From Onthophagus taurus (lineage: Eukaryota > Arthropoda > Insecta > Coleoptera > Scarabaeidae), in NCBI RefSeq assembly GCF_036711975.1, contig NC_091967.1, positions 8,556,001 through 8,620,000 on the forward strand: a stretch of 64,000 nt of DNA, read 5' to 3'. Of this stretch, positions 1 through 10,028 are shown one piece after another (position 1 is the first letter of the stretch; each line of letters begins with the position of its first letter). Made by a program: the position numbers and the translations under genes. Below the pieces are notes generated by a model that worked only from the letters and a program-made list of their open reading frames with translations, was not told the origin of the DNA and ran no database searches.

Positions 1-138
1 GGAGATATTGCTGAACTCGAACAACGATTCAATAATATTTTACAATCATTTCATACAACGACTCCTTTACGGTGTCGTTTCGTTAACGATATGAAGAGGA
101 ATACAAATGTTAATAACGAAAAGTATGGTAATTATTAA
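1..138 (+). CDS. 3' terminal exon of an [12 protein letters not shown] gene (partial, cut by window edge)
   Basis: Frame 1 is open from the first base to a TAA at 136-138, giving 45 residues that begin GDIAELEQRFNNILQSFHTT, hydrophilic and probably helical at the start. An AATAAA signal follows at about 158-163, as expected for a terminal exon. The exon's 5' end and the rest of the protein lie outside the window, so the family cannot be named. An alternative reading uses A|GTATGG near 129 as a splice donor, making this an internal exon. The gene would converge with the THEG gene that ends at 270 on the other strand. Confidence 0.4.
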   Translation, partial: GDIAELEQRFNNILQSFHTTTPLRCRFVNDMKRNTNVNNEKYGNY

Positions 139-269
139 TTCTATTATTTTTGTGTTAATAAAGTATTGTTACAATTTCATATGATTTGATGATTAAATTA
201 AACACATCTTATTAACTTTTTAAATGTTTTTACTTTACTTGGACATATTTTATTATATATAAATAATTT

Positions 270-2168
270 TTAATATTTTCGCGGTTTCGCTAATTCCAAA
301 ATTCTTGGGGTTGGTTTATATTTTAAAGCCCCTGGAGAAATCATAAAAGGATTTTCCTTCAAATCTGGTTCGGCTGATACAGCTATTGAACGCGGTGTTG
401 CTAATATTAAATCGCGTTCAGTAGCTAATAAAAATTATAATTATTTTTCCAAATTTCAATTTATAATTAAATTTTTACCTTTATATAATAATGCACCTGG
501 CTTTACCGCTCCTGTATCAATTATTGACTCTTTTTTAGCCAAACGTGGAGGTAGTACAGTCAGTTTTAATACTCTTTCAGTCGGAACATAATTTAAAGCA
601 CTCTCCTTCACCTAAAAAAAATATTAAGCAATTATTTATGAATACTCTCTATAGAGCCCTATAAGCTCTATCTTCCTATAAAGCTAATCAAACATGCTAC
701 ATGAAAGTCCTGGAATATAATATGCACGATATTTAACAAATGTCTTAGAGGAGATGACATTCCACTAGATTGTCTCAAATAATCCCCATATACAAGAGAA
801 CTACTCTTCAGAAACAAATAGATGACCTGAGGGGCATTATAGAAGGTCTAAAAACCCTACAAAATCTTAACCCTCTAGTAACCACCAAAGGGAAGCATCA
901 AAGACGCTTACTGAAAAGAATTGTCCTGATCAACTTATGAAAATAAGCAAACCAGAAATCTGTTAAGATACAAAACAAAAGCGCCTCTTCGTTTACACAT
1001 TTTGGATTTTGCACCGTCAGAGGATGTAAAAAGAATCCATGAAATAAGAAACATATTAGGAATGCGTGTCAAAATCGAAGAGTACAGAAAGCCAAAACAA
1101 ATGCCCCAGTGCAAAAGGTGTAAAGGTTGGAGCCACACCAAAGCTTATTGCCACAAAAATCCAAGAGTTGTTAAATGTGCTGGTGAACACTGGACCAGCG
1201 AATAATGCACTAAAGCCAAAGAAATCCAACGTCATCACTTGGAAAGTTATATGGAAGGATCCTGAAAATTAGGATAGAAAGGGAAATTAAGGAGGATGAA
1301 CTGATCTAACTTGATGAGTAAAGAGAGAATCCCACTTGAGAGAAGAGAAAAAAATTGGTCCGGGATAACGTGGAGATGAAAAGGATAGGCCAAGAAAAGC
1401 TGCTAAAAATACAATATCATTTATGAATACTTAGAAATATTTTTTTGTACCAGATGTTTAGGTGGTTTAACAAATATTTTGCTGTAACTTTCCGTGGTGT
1501 CGACATAATATTTATTTTTGAATGCATTTCTTCTAAATCGGCGCGAGGTCCACGCTAAAAAAGAAAAATAATTTATGTTTAATTCGCAATGATTTCGCAT
1601 AAAATATTACATCGATAGGATCTGGTTCAAACACTTTTTTAGGTTGAGCTTTTACCACAGCCCATTCTGAAAATTGTTTCTCCCGATCCCCCGATCCGTA
1701 CGAACTTCCATCATCGTTACCTTTCCCCTTTTTACCAGTTTTAATTCTGGATACATTTTTTCTGTCTCTCGTCAACAACTTTAATTTTTTATCTCTTTTG
1801 GCTTTTTTATACTCATTATAAATACTATCCCAAGCTTTTGCGATATGTTTATCCATATTTTCGGCATAATTTTTTAACGTATTTGGGTTACCGGCAAAAG
1901 TACGTTTGTTTTCGTACAATTTTCGCAACACTGGAAGACTAATATGTTTATCTCGGCTTTTTGGTCGACAGTTTAAAGCTTCTGGACGTACTCCTGATTC
2001 AAATACGTATGGTGGTTCTTCGTATTTAGGTGTAAGTGTTTTAGGTTTTGATAATACTTTTAATCTCCAGTTATTACTTTCGTCTTTCATTTCCGGCTGC
2101 GTTGTTAATATTGGTTCACTCGCAGATTCTATTGCCGGGTGTCTTCCAAAACGTTTATTAGTACTCAT
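270..2168 (-). CDS. THEG-repeat (sperm-microtubule type) protein, copy A, with a frame break in exon 2
   Basis: Four exons on the minus strand: 2168-1611, 1554-1451, 611-479 and 424-270. THEG-type repeats are visible as LSKPK in exon 1, MSTPRKV in exon 2, YVPTERVLKLTVLPPR in exon 3 and GALKYKPTPRILELAKPR in exon 4; members of this family are sperm or testis proteins linked to flagellar microtubules (family knowledge). All junctions match the paralogue at 25208-26398 in position and phase (0, 0, 1). Exon 1 is lysine-rich near its end. Exon 2 is 104 nt against 108 in the paralogue. Its frame breaks around 1471-1476, just after AKY, so one base appears to be missing before VKPPKHL resumes. Exons 3 and 4 are fully open and well conserved. 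This is either a recent pseudogene, a polymorphism or a sequence error. Intron 2 (about 840 bp) holds a LINE fragment. The start is the first ATG, at 2168. Confidence 0.8.
700..1265 (+). mobile_element. Fragment of a Jockey-like LINE ORF1 (zinc-knuckle region)
   Basis: The plus-strand reading at about 1002-1205 gives LDFAPSEDVKRIHEIRNIL, then PQCKRCKGWSHTKAYC. That second part is a CX2CX4HX4C zinc knuckle preceded by the segment typical of ORF1 in Jockey-clade non-LTR retrotransposons. A second knuckle follows (KCAGEHWTSE) but lacks its first cysteine and runs into a stop before the last. No reverse transcriptase or endonuclease is present, so this is a dead fragment. It lies antisense in intron 2 of THEG copy A. 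The outer limits are approximate. Confidence 0.6.
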
Positions 2169-2403
2169 TTTTTATGGTTTTTTTTTAATTAGTTTCTATT
2201 AATTTTTAAACGGGCATTTTTAAATGTCCAAGTAAAGTAAATATGAGGATTTTTTAATGAAACATTATTTTTACTGAAATTTTTTTTTGCTGTTAGCTTA
2301 ACATGTTATTGACAAATTATTTTGACAGTTCTAAGATGTAATGTCAAACAAATTCTAACATCTAAGAAAGACAAAGCGAAAGGCAGGTAACTGACATGGT
2401 AAC

Positions 2404-2571
2404 ATGGTCATAATTGGGCGAAATGATGTACCAATAAAGGAGATGTTCCTTGATTTAAAGTCCAACATTGAGGACTTGCGGATAAAATATTTTATGTTTA
2501 GATATTATGGAGGCGAAAATCCACCATGGGTTGTAGAGCCAAAGAAAGAAGAAGAAGCATTAGTACTTTAA
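2404..2571 (+). CDS. Small ORF, 55 aa, unknown function
   Basis: The ATG at 2404 sits in a good context (AACATGG) and reads 55 codons to TAA. The protein starts MVIIGRNDVPIKEMFLDLKS, has an aromatic centre KYFMFRYYGGENPPWVVEP and an acidic-basic tail KKEEEALVL. It has no signal peptide or clear membrane span. The start lies 235 bp from the divergent THEG copy A start, so the two may share a promoter. Codon use looks protein-like, and the PPWVVEP segment resembles small conserved proteins, but I do not recognise the family. It could also be one exon of a larger protein. Nothing else coding is seen from 2572 to 3558, an AT-rich stretch that would hold both 3' UTRs. Confidence 0.45.
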   Translation: MVIIGRNDVPIKEMFLDLKSNIEDLRIKYFMFRYYGGENPPWVVEPKKEEEALVL

Positions 2572-3558
2572 TATCTTGCAAACATAAAAAGTATATATAT
2601 AACATTTTTGTCATAACTTTTGAATCACTATTCTTCGAGTACTTTTTGTAAGATTAATTTGGCTATTGAAACATAGATGGTGCATTTTATTTAAAACTGT
2701 CATTTCAATTTTTGAAAGGAATTAAAAAGGTGACTATTGATGGAAAAAACTTAATAAAAAGCGCCTCTTTTTTAATCTTGTATATTTTCTGATTAATTTC
2801 CATTCTCCAATACTATAAACATTCAAAAAATAAATGCCTCACATCCTCTTGATTGTTTTTTTTAATAAAAGCATGATTATTTCGATGTTTTTTATTTCTT
2901 CAGTCTATGTTTATGTTGAATTAATTATAATACGTATCTTTTTAATAATTATTTACAGTATTTCCCTTACTATACTAAAAAAAATAAAATAAAAATAGAT
3001 GTTTGATAATAAATAAAAATTAACTTTTCATACTCTTCCACCAGTTTATTCTTTATACTTTATAATACTCAAAAAAAATATCTTCCTTTTTAATTATTAT
3101 TTCTTTTAATCAGGTAATGATAACCGACACAATTATTACTGTATACAAGATATTCTACTCCACTAATAATCATATTTTTAATGTTTCTATATAGTACATG
3201 TTGACCAGTCTTTTTTATACAATAAAATATTTTAATAACCGCCTATTTTTTTTATATTTACAAGAACAACGTTGTTTTTCTTTAATTCCTCTCTACTTAA
3301 AACTTAAAAAAGTTAACCTCCAAAACACATCTTAAGAAAGAATTAAAAGAAAAAATAAATAAAAAAGATATAGCATTTAAAAAGAAAATGTGCACTGATA
3401 AATCTGACTAGACACAGACATTATTTATAAATACTTATAGTTTGGTTAACTGAGTATAGAACATAAAATAAATTTAGTAAATTAATCAAATATAACCATT
3501 TATAAACAATGACATTGGAAGAAAACTAAAAAAAAAAAATAAACACCTATCATTTTTC

Positions 3559-6500
3559 TTATTTCTTATCAAAAAGGGGTAACTTTGAGCGAACGGCCCC
3601 TTCACACACAACTAATCGCGAACACTTTGTCCGTTGCTGCGGAGCTCCACTCACCGACGGAGTACTTAAAGAAGTCCCCGTTGTCTGTTTTTCCAAAATT
3701 CTTCGTAACGTTGCTATCCTCGAACTTAATTGTACCCCACCCCGATTAACTCCTGTATGACGATTGGCGCACTTTCTCTCAAAATACTCTACAATGCTTG
3801 AAATATTCGGTTGGGGACCTTGCCCCATCCAATCGGATCCTGTCACACTGGAAACATCCTCACTGCTATCTGTGTAAATGGAAGACGCACGTTTGTAAAG
3901 GAAATGCAGTTCGGCTGATTCGAGTTCATCAAGAGATCTTTGAGAACTAACCGCTGTACAACTATCCCATAAACTATTTGGAGATAAACATTCTCCAACG
4001 CTTGAATAAAATCCAGATTCACAAGAACCTCTTCGACGTGGTGGAGCTTCAACAGTTCCTATGAAAAAAGAATATCTTTATCAAAATTAAACATTAAATT
4101 ATTGTATAAATGCAATACAAGTTCGTTTTTTTTCTATAATACCTGTCAAATGGTTGTAAGATTAATTGATTTTAAGATTAAGCATAATTAACTTGAGTAA
4201 ATAATAGCTCATTATATGCGAGTAGAATCACTATACTTTGTCCACGACTATTGAAATTGATTCCATAAATTTAATTATTAAATAAATTTTTGAATTAAGT
4301 TTAAACGTCAAATGTGACAAATTCAATGTTACTAACTGTAACCAACTTCACAACAGTTTGTCAAAATTAAATGTCAATTTTATAAAACGTTTTTTTTAAC
4401 GAAAATTAATTAATTTATGCTTAAATCATACGAAAAAAGGAATTTGTTTAGGGTTTTTTAATGTCAAATCTTTAGAATCTCCTAAAAAATTGAATTAAAC
4501 TGACGTTTTTTGAAATTTTAACGTTTCAAATAATTATTATTAGTCTGTCAAGTTGGTTACCCGTGAATAATGATTAATATTCACTCCGTGAAAAATGACT
4601 ACCATTTTGTTTTAGAAAACTCATTCATAAAGTATATATTATAAGGTAGTCGTGGACAAATTGTTTTTTTAGTGTCGTCGAAGAAATTAAATTTACAGTT
4701 TCCTGTAAATTGCAGTACTATAACTAAAAATTAAAAGAACATATTTCACCAATTCAAAAGAATGCAATCCATTAAATATTTCCGTATTAACAGTTCGTGT
4801 AATAAACATAATTATTTGTTTATAAATACCAGAAGTTATCTTCTTATTTAATTGTTAACTTTTTAGATTTTACCTACAGCCCCATAATTTACAGGAAACT
4901 GTAAATTTCATTTATTCGGCGGCGTTTAGCAATTTTATAATAAAAATTTATTGTTAGCTTTATTCTAAAACAATAAGAAATAGACCTGTCGAACCCTGTA
5001 TTTCTGCAGTCAGAAAAAAATAACGAATTTAATAAGCGAATAATCAGACAAATGTGCCCAGACTCACTTTCACAAATCATTCCAAGTAAAATGTTTTGAA
5101 GCTGAGACATACTCTCCATGGTATCATTATGATACTTCATCAAGTGATAACTGCTGTTTTGGTACATACATAAATTGAATTTTTGGAATAAGGTATTCCA
5201 ATAGAGGTCTAATTTTACAAAGTCTGTCTCTACTAGGCGCATTTTGTACATTATCACTGATATAGAAGTTGAATGACTTGCTCAAACCTCAGAGAAAAGT
5301 AATTTTTTTGTTAAAAAGCGAACATGACTAAACACTAAAATAGACAATGTAAGTGCAATGACGACTTAACTCGTCACCAGTCAACAACGTTTGGGCATAA
5401 AAAGACAAGTCACTTGGTCAGCAAAGTGTAAGTTATGTTGCATTTTATGTGGGATTCATGCAGTTATATGAAATTCCCGGTATAACAATTAAAGCTAACA
5501 CTAGGACTACAACTACCACTAGACCTTACTTTTAATACACTTACTTGTAGTTGGTGGTGATCCTGGTAAAGATCTTGGTAATTCAACATTATCAGCAAAT
5601 GCAGATAATTGTTCACAGCACGACGAAAAATTACCCAATAATTTCTTGACTCCTTGAAATTGAGTTAAAGATGCAAAAGGGTTTGTTGTACGTGGTTTAT
5701 AATGCGGATCTTGACGGCACATTGTTAAAGCGTGACGTCGAGCTTTTTCACTAGGACTTGGATGAACCGTTAAAAGTGCCAATGATGATATATCTTCGGA
5801 TAATGACCTTCTGTGAGCAACTACAAATTTAATTAAATCAAAATTAAGTTAAAACGAAAAGAAAATGCGCGATAAAAAAGAAAAATCTTTTATTATTAAC
5901 CATATTATTGACACAAAAGCTCTTTTTTTTTAGTTTTGTTCCAAACAAGAACCATGTCCGGTTTATTATTAAATCATTCTAGAAGAGATCTATCCAAAAA
6001 CTAACGCACCTTCTGAAAAACTAATCACAATAAGTAAAAAGTCGTTTAATAATACTTAAAATTTTAGCGAGGTTATGTAAATTTCTTACTTTATAATTTT
6101 AAAAACTAAGTTTTTCTAAATATATTTTCAACTTACTTTTTCTATGACTGGGTGCTTGAACCGTTAACGCAGCCAATTGTTCTTCACTCTTCGTGCTATT
6201 TCCAACCAACAATCTCCTTGCGTCACTTTCCTGACGGCTACTTAAAAGTCCTTCTAAACCACCAATAATTCCACAAAACGTCGGCCGACTTTTTGGATCA
6301 ATGGTGCAACATAAAAAGGCTAAATGAAGAAAATCTGGGACGACATCGTGGGGGCATAGCTCCAGCAATGCCATATAATCAAGACCGAAATTATCGGTAC
6401 GAGGTAATTGATCAGGATCGGCTTCAACCCGCGTAATCAACTCGCATAAAACAATCCCGTAACTAAAAACGTCACTACTTTCATCGTAATATTCGCCTCG

Positions 6501-9500
6501 AAGGCACTCTGGGGACATCCAATATGGTGAACCCACAGTACATAGTTTTCTGGGGCTTTTTGGATCTGGGATGCGCGCTGCTAACCCAAAATCACCAACA
6601 ACCGCTTCCATATCACCCGAATCAAAACGTTTTATTAAGACATTCTAAAAAAAAAAAATAAATAAATAAAAATTAATAAAAATAAAAGTTTTAACATTTT
6701 GAGGTTATCTTTAATAAAAGTGATTTTTTAAATTAAAAATTAAAAAATTGAGTGAATCAACAATTAAAATTAGGAAGGTTAAAAATTAATATATAAATAG
6801 TTTTTTTTATATATTTTTATAAATAATAATTATTTAAAAATAAATTTTAAAATGTCAAAAAAAAATTTGAGGTTATGTCATCTTAGTGGTTTATCCGAAA
6901 CTTCTACGAGAAAAAAACAGGTAAAAAAAATAAGATCAAAATACACTCAAAAATTACAAAAAAAAAAGTCTGAAATTTTTGGAATAGTGCCAAATTCGAA
7001 AACTCCATTTAAAAATAACTGGTTTTTCTCTCTTCCATCGAAAGACAACAAACATTACACATACCTTACTCGTTAAATCTCTGTGGAAGACGCCTTTCGA
7101 ATGCAAATAAGCCATACCCTGGGCGATATCTAAAGCGAGAGAGATACGAGTGGTTTGGGGCAACTCGGTCGCTCGATTTTGTATTAATTGTTCCAAAGAG
7201 CCCCCGTTTATAAACTCGGTGAGCGCGTGCAATTGACCCTCGTGGACGCAAACGCCCATAAAAAGTAAAATGTTTGGATGGGAAAGTTTGTTCATTAATT
7301 GGACTTCTTTCAGCATATTTCGACGATTCGATCGTAGAAGATTCATTTTTAGAACCATGATTTGTCCCGTTACTCGATGAGTTACCTAAACAAAAAGTTT
7401 TGACATTTATTGATTATTTATATGACAGGGTATACTCTATTTTTTAATTCAGAGGAGTAAAATGAAAAATATTTGTCTAAAATGATTAACAACTAGTTTG
7501 TAAACAATCCATGTTGCTCAAAATGACTAAAAAATAGTTAATAGTCATTGAAAACTTATCTAAATATATAAGGACTAGTTCATAGCAAGTCGAAGTAACT
7601 CAGAACTACTGAAAATGGCACCAACATTGTCCAAAATTGGCTTATAAGGCAACAAAATTGTTCAAAACGATTGAATATGGGTTGATAGCTATCTCATGTT
7701 GTTCAAAATCATTGAAAACCGATTGGGCATTGTTTAATACTTGTCTAAAATGATTAACAACTAGTTTGTAAACAATCCATGTTGCTTAAAATGTCATTGA
7801 AACTTGTCTAAATGTATAAGAACTAGTTCATAGCAAGTCGAAATTACTCAGAGCAATTGAAAACTTCACCACCATAGTTCAAAATTGGTTTATAAGGAAG
7901 AAAAATTGTCCAAAACGATTGAAAACGGGTTCATAGCTATTTCATGTTGTTCAAAATCACTGAAAACCGATTGGGAATCATTTAATATTTGTCTAAAATG
8001 ATTAACAACCAGTTTGTAAACAATCCATGTTGCTCAAAATGACTAAAAACTAGTTGATAGTCATTGAAAAGTTGTCTAAATGTATAATGACTAGTTCATA
8101 GCAAGTCGAAATTACTCAGAACTGCTGAAAACTGCACCAACATCATCCAAAATTGGTTTATAAGCAAGAAAAATTTTCCAAAACGATTGAAAACGGCTTC
8201 ATAGCTATCTCATGTTGTTCAAAATCATTGAAAAAGGGCATCGTTTAATACTTGTCTAAATGATTAACAACTAGTTTGTAAACAATCCATGTTGCTGAAA
8301 GTGGAACGGAAGCGCCCTAATCCACTACTAACCATACAGGAACTGACACAAGGCCTGATTGAGAAATGGAAAAGCATACCCCAAGAATCTCTTCGCAGAC
8401 CTTGATAAACGTACAAGGTCACATAAGACAACATTTAGTCTCAAATAGGCGAGGCGCTAGATTTGATATATGAACACAAAATCTTCCCGATATTTTCTAG
8501 TTCTAGGGTTAGTTGTAGTTTTACACTATCACTAGAACTAACACAAGACCTAGAACTATAATCATTCGGATTTAGCCATATTGAGAGACGTGCGGCTAAA
8601 TCCGATATTTTCTAGTTCTGGGTCTAGTGTTCGTTCTAGTTTTACACTAGCACTATCACTAGAACTAACACAAGATCTATTATTCGGGTTTAGCCGTCTT
8701 GAGAGACGTGCGGCTAAATCCGAATGATTCTAGTTCTAGGTCTTGTGTTAGTTCTAGTTTTACACTAGTAGTATCACTAGAACTAACACAAGACCTAGAA
8801 CTAGAATCATTCGGGTTTAGCCGCCTTGAGAGACGTGCGGCTAAACCCGAATGATTCTAGTTCTCGGTCTAGTGTTAGTTCTAGTTTTACATTATCACTA
8901 GAACTAACACAAGACCTAAAATTAGAATCATTCTGGTTTAGCCATCTTAAGAGACGTGCGGCTAAACACGCACGTAAACAACACTAGAATGATTCTAGTT
9001 CTAGGTCTTGTGGTAGTTCTAGTGGCAGTGGTAGGTAGCGTTAGTTAGCATAAGATGTTATTATATTGTATATTTTTATTGAACTATGTCTGAAGACGCA
9101 ACCTGAAAACCCTGCTGAAAACCCAACCCAACCCAACCCAACCCGAAACTTTCTAGTTCTAGGTCCAGTGTTAGTTCTAGTTTTACACTAGCAGTGTCAC
9201 TAGAACTAAACCTGAATGTTTCTAGACGGCCGTCAATATCTCGAATTTTCCTAGTATAATTTTTGCTTAAAACTGACCAATACCCTTCTTTTTGGCGCTT
9301 CAATTTGAAAACACTCCTCCGAATTAAAAAATAGAGTATAATAAATAATAATCAGTAAGATTGATTATTGAATTCAATGATACATGTAATATTGAAAAAA
9401 TTATAAATCATATTTAGTTCCTATCCTCAATTTAGTTATCTTTTTTGTACAACAAGATAATTTTAATGATTGCGCGATTATATTTTGAACAATTTCCTTA

Positions 9501-10028
9501 GATAAGATGAGAAAATAATTTTTAGAAAGATAAGAACGACCTTAGTACTTAAAATTAAAAAAATTTCGTACTTATTAAGAATTAAAAGTCGTTTAATGTA
9601 TCAAAAATGATATTAATTTGACCTAGAATGAAGAAAAGAAAAAGTTACCAGATTATACAAAAAAGGAAAAACGAACTTTTCCAAATGAATAACTTCAATA
9701 ACACAATCTTCACTTTCACCAAGTTTTAATTAATATAATTATATTTCTATAATACCTTAAAAACTTCAGAGAAAAATCCGTGTCCAATTTTTTCTTGATG
9801 AAAATCATCGAGTCGATGTAATGATGCCACAGCATGTTTGAGAGCTTGACAAGATATTCCAGTTTTTAATTTATCTGAACGTGTCTTTGGTGGTTCCGAT
9901 AACTCGTTATTGGGACAAAACACCTTCTCGTAATCTTGATCGGTGGGATCACATGGTGTATCATACATACAAGAAGCATTTTTCGTCGAAGAAGAAGATT
10001 CATTATTTTTCTTATTATTAGCAAACAT
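3559..10028 (-). CDS. cdi: Dual-specificity testis-specific protein kinase (TESK; Drosophila center divider)
   Basis: Five exons on the minus strand: 10028-9756, 7385-7065, 6644-6137, 5820-5545 and 4058-3559, with matching phases (0, 0, 1, 1), giving about 625 aa. The kinase domain starts near residue 79 with the glycine loop [14 protein letters not shown]. It continues with the lysine in IMVLKM, the catalytic loop [19 protein letters not shown], then [20 protein letters not shown] and [11 protein letters not shown]. The last two are characteristic of TESK rather than LIMK. There are no LIM or PDZ domains. The C-terminal third is Ser/Pro-rich and low in recognisable domains. TESKs phosphorylate cofilin on Ser3 and so stabilise actin filaments (family knowledge). 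The start is the first ATG, at 10028. Intron 1 (2.4 kb) is filled with tandem and palindromic repeats and intron 4 holds MITEs. AAC GTT-type promoter signals were not resolved upstream. Confidence 0.93.
4673..4925. mobile_element. MITE with about 38-bp terminal inverted repeats
   Basis: The left arm contains AAATTTACAGTTTCCTGTAA near 4690. The right arm contains its inverse, TTACAGGAAACTGTAAATTT, near 4890. Homology extends outward to CGTCGAAGAAATT on the left and AATTTCATTTATTCGGCGGCG on the right (inverse of the left with mismatches). The interior is AT-rich and non-coding. It lies in intron 4 of the TESK gene. The target duplication is unclear. Confidence 0.5.
5425..5487. mobile_element. 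Solo terminal arm of the CCGGGAATTTC foldback MITE
   Basis: The arm reads GTTATGTTGCATTTTATGTG and then GTTATATGAAATTCCCGG, ending in TATA. This is the right terminal arm of the family seen in fuller form at 17437-17822, with an internal deletion. It lies in TESK intron 4. Confidence 0.6.
7475..8310. repeat. Tandem repeat, unit about 250-270 bp, three copies plus a partial fourth
   Basis: The phrase GTCTAAAATGATTAACAAC recurs at 7475, 7743, 7991 and 8254 (the last with a one-base deletion), so the spacings are 268, 248 and 263. Shared sub-phrases include CAATCCATGTTGCT and GTTCATAGCAAGTCGAA. Copies differ by small indels and substitutions. The array lies inside TESK intron 1 and has no coding potential. 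Confidence 0.85.
8500..9030. repeat. Tandem array of about 120-bp palindromic units (CTAGTTCTAGG family)
   Basis: Units alternate CTAGTTCTAGGTCTTGTG with its inverse CACAAGACCTAGAACTAG. Each carries a hairpin TTTAGCCG...CGGCTAAA around GAGAGACGTG, centred near 8587, 8705, 8830 and 8952, so the period is about 120 bp. A shorter piece follows at 9150-9225. The same units recur at 17552-17720, 20847-20885, 27325-27545, 37615-37765, 58033-58098 and 60485-60645. Confidence 0.85.

Noticed and set aside
4889-5257. 122-codon open frame on the minus strand in TESK intron 4
   Set aside because: It overlaps a MITE arm at its end, has low-complexity AT-driven codons and no family resemblance, and the flanking TESK exons join without it.
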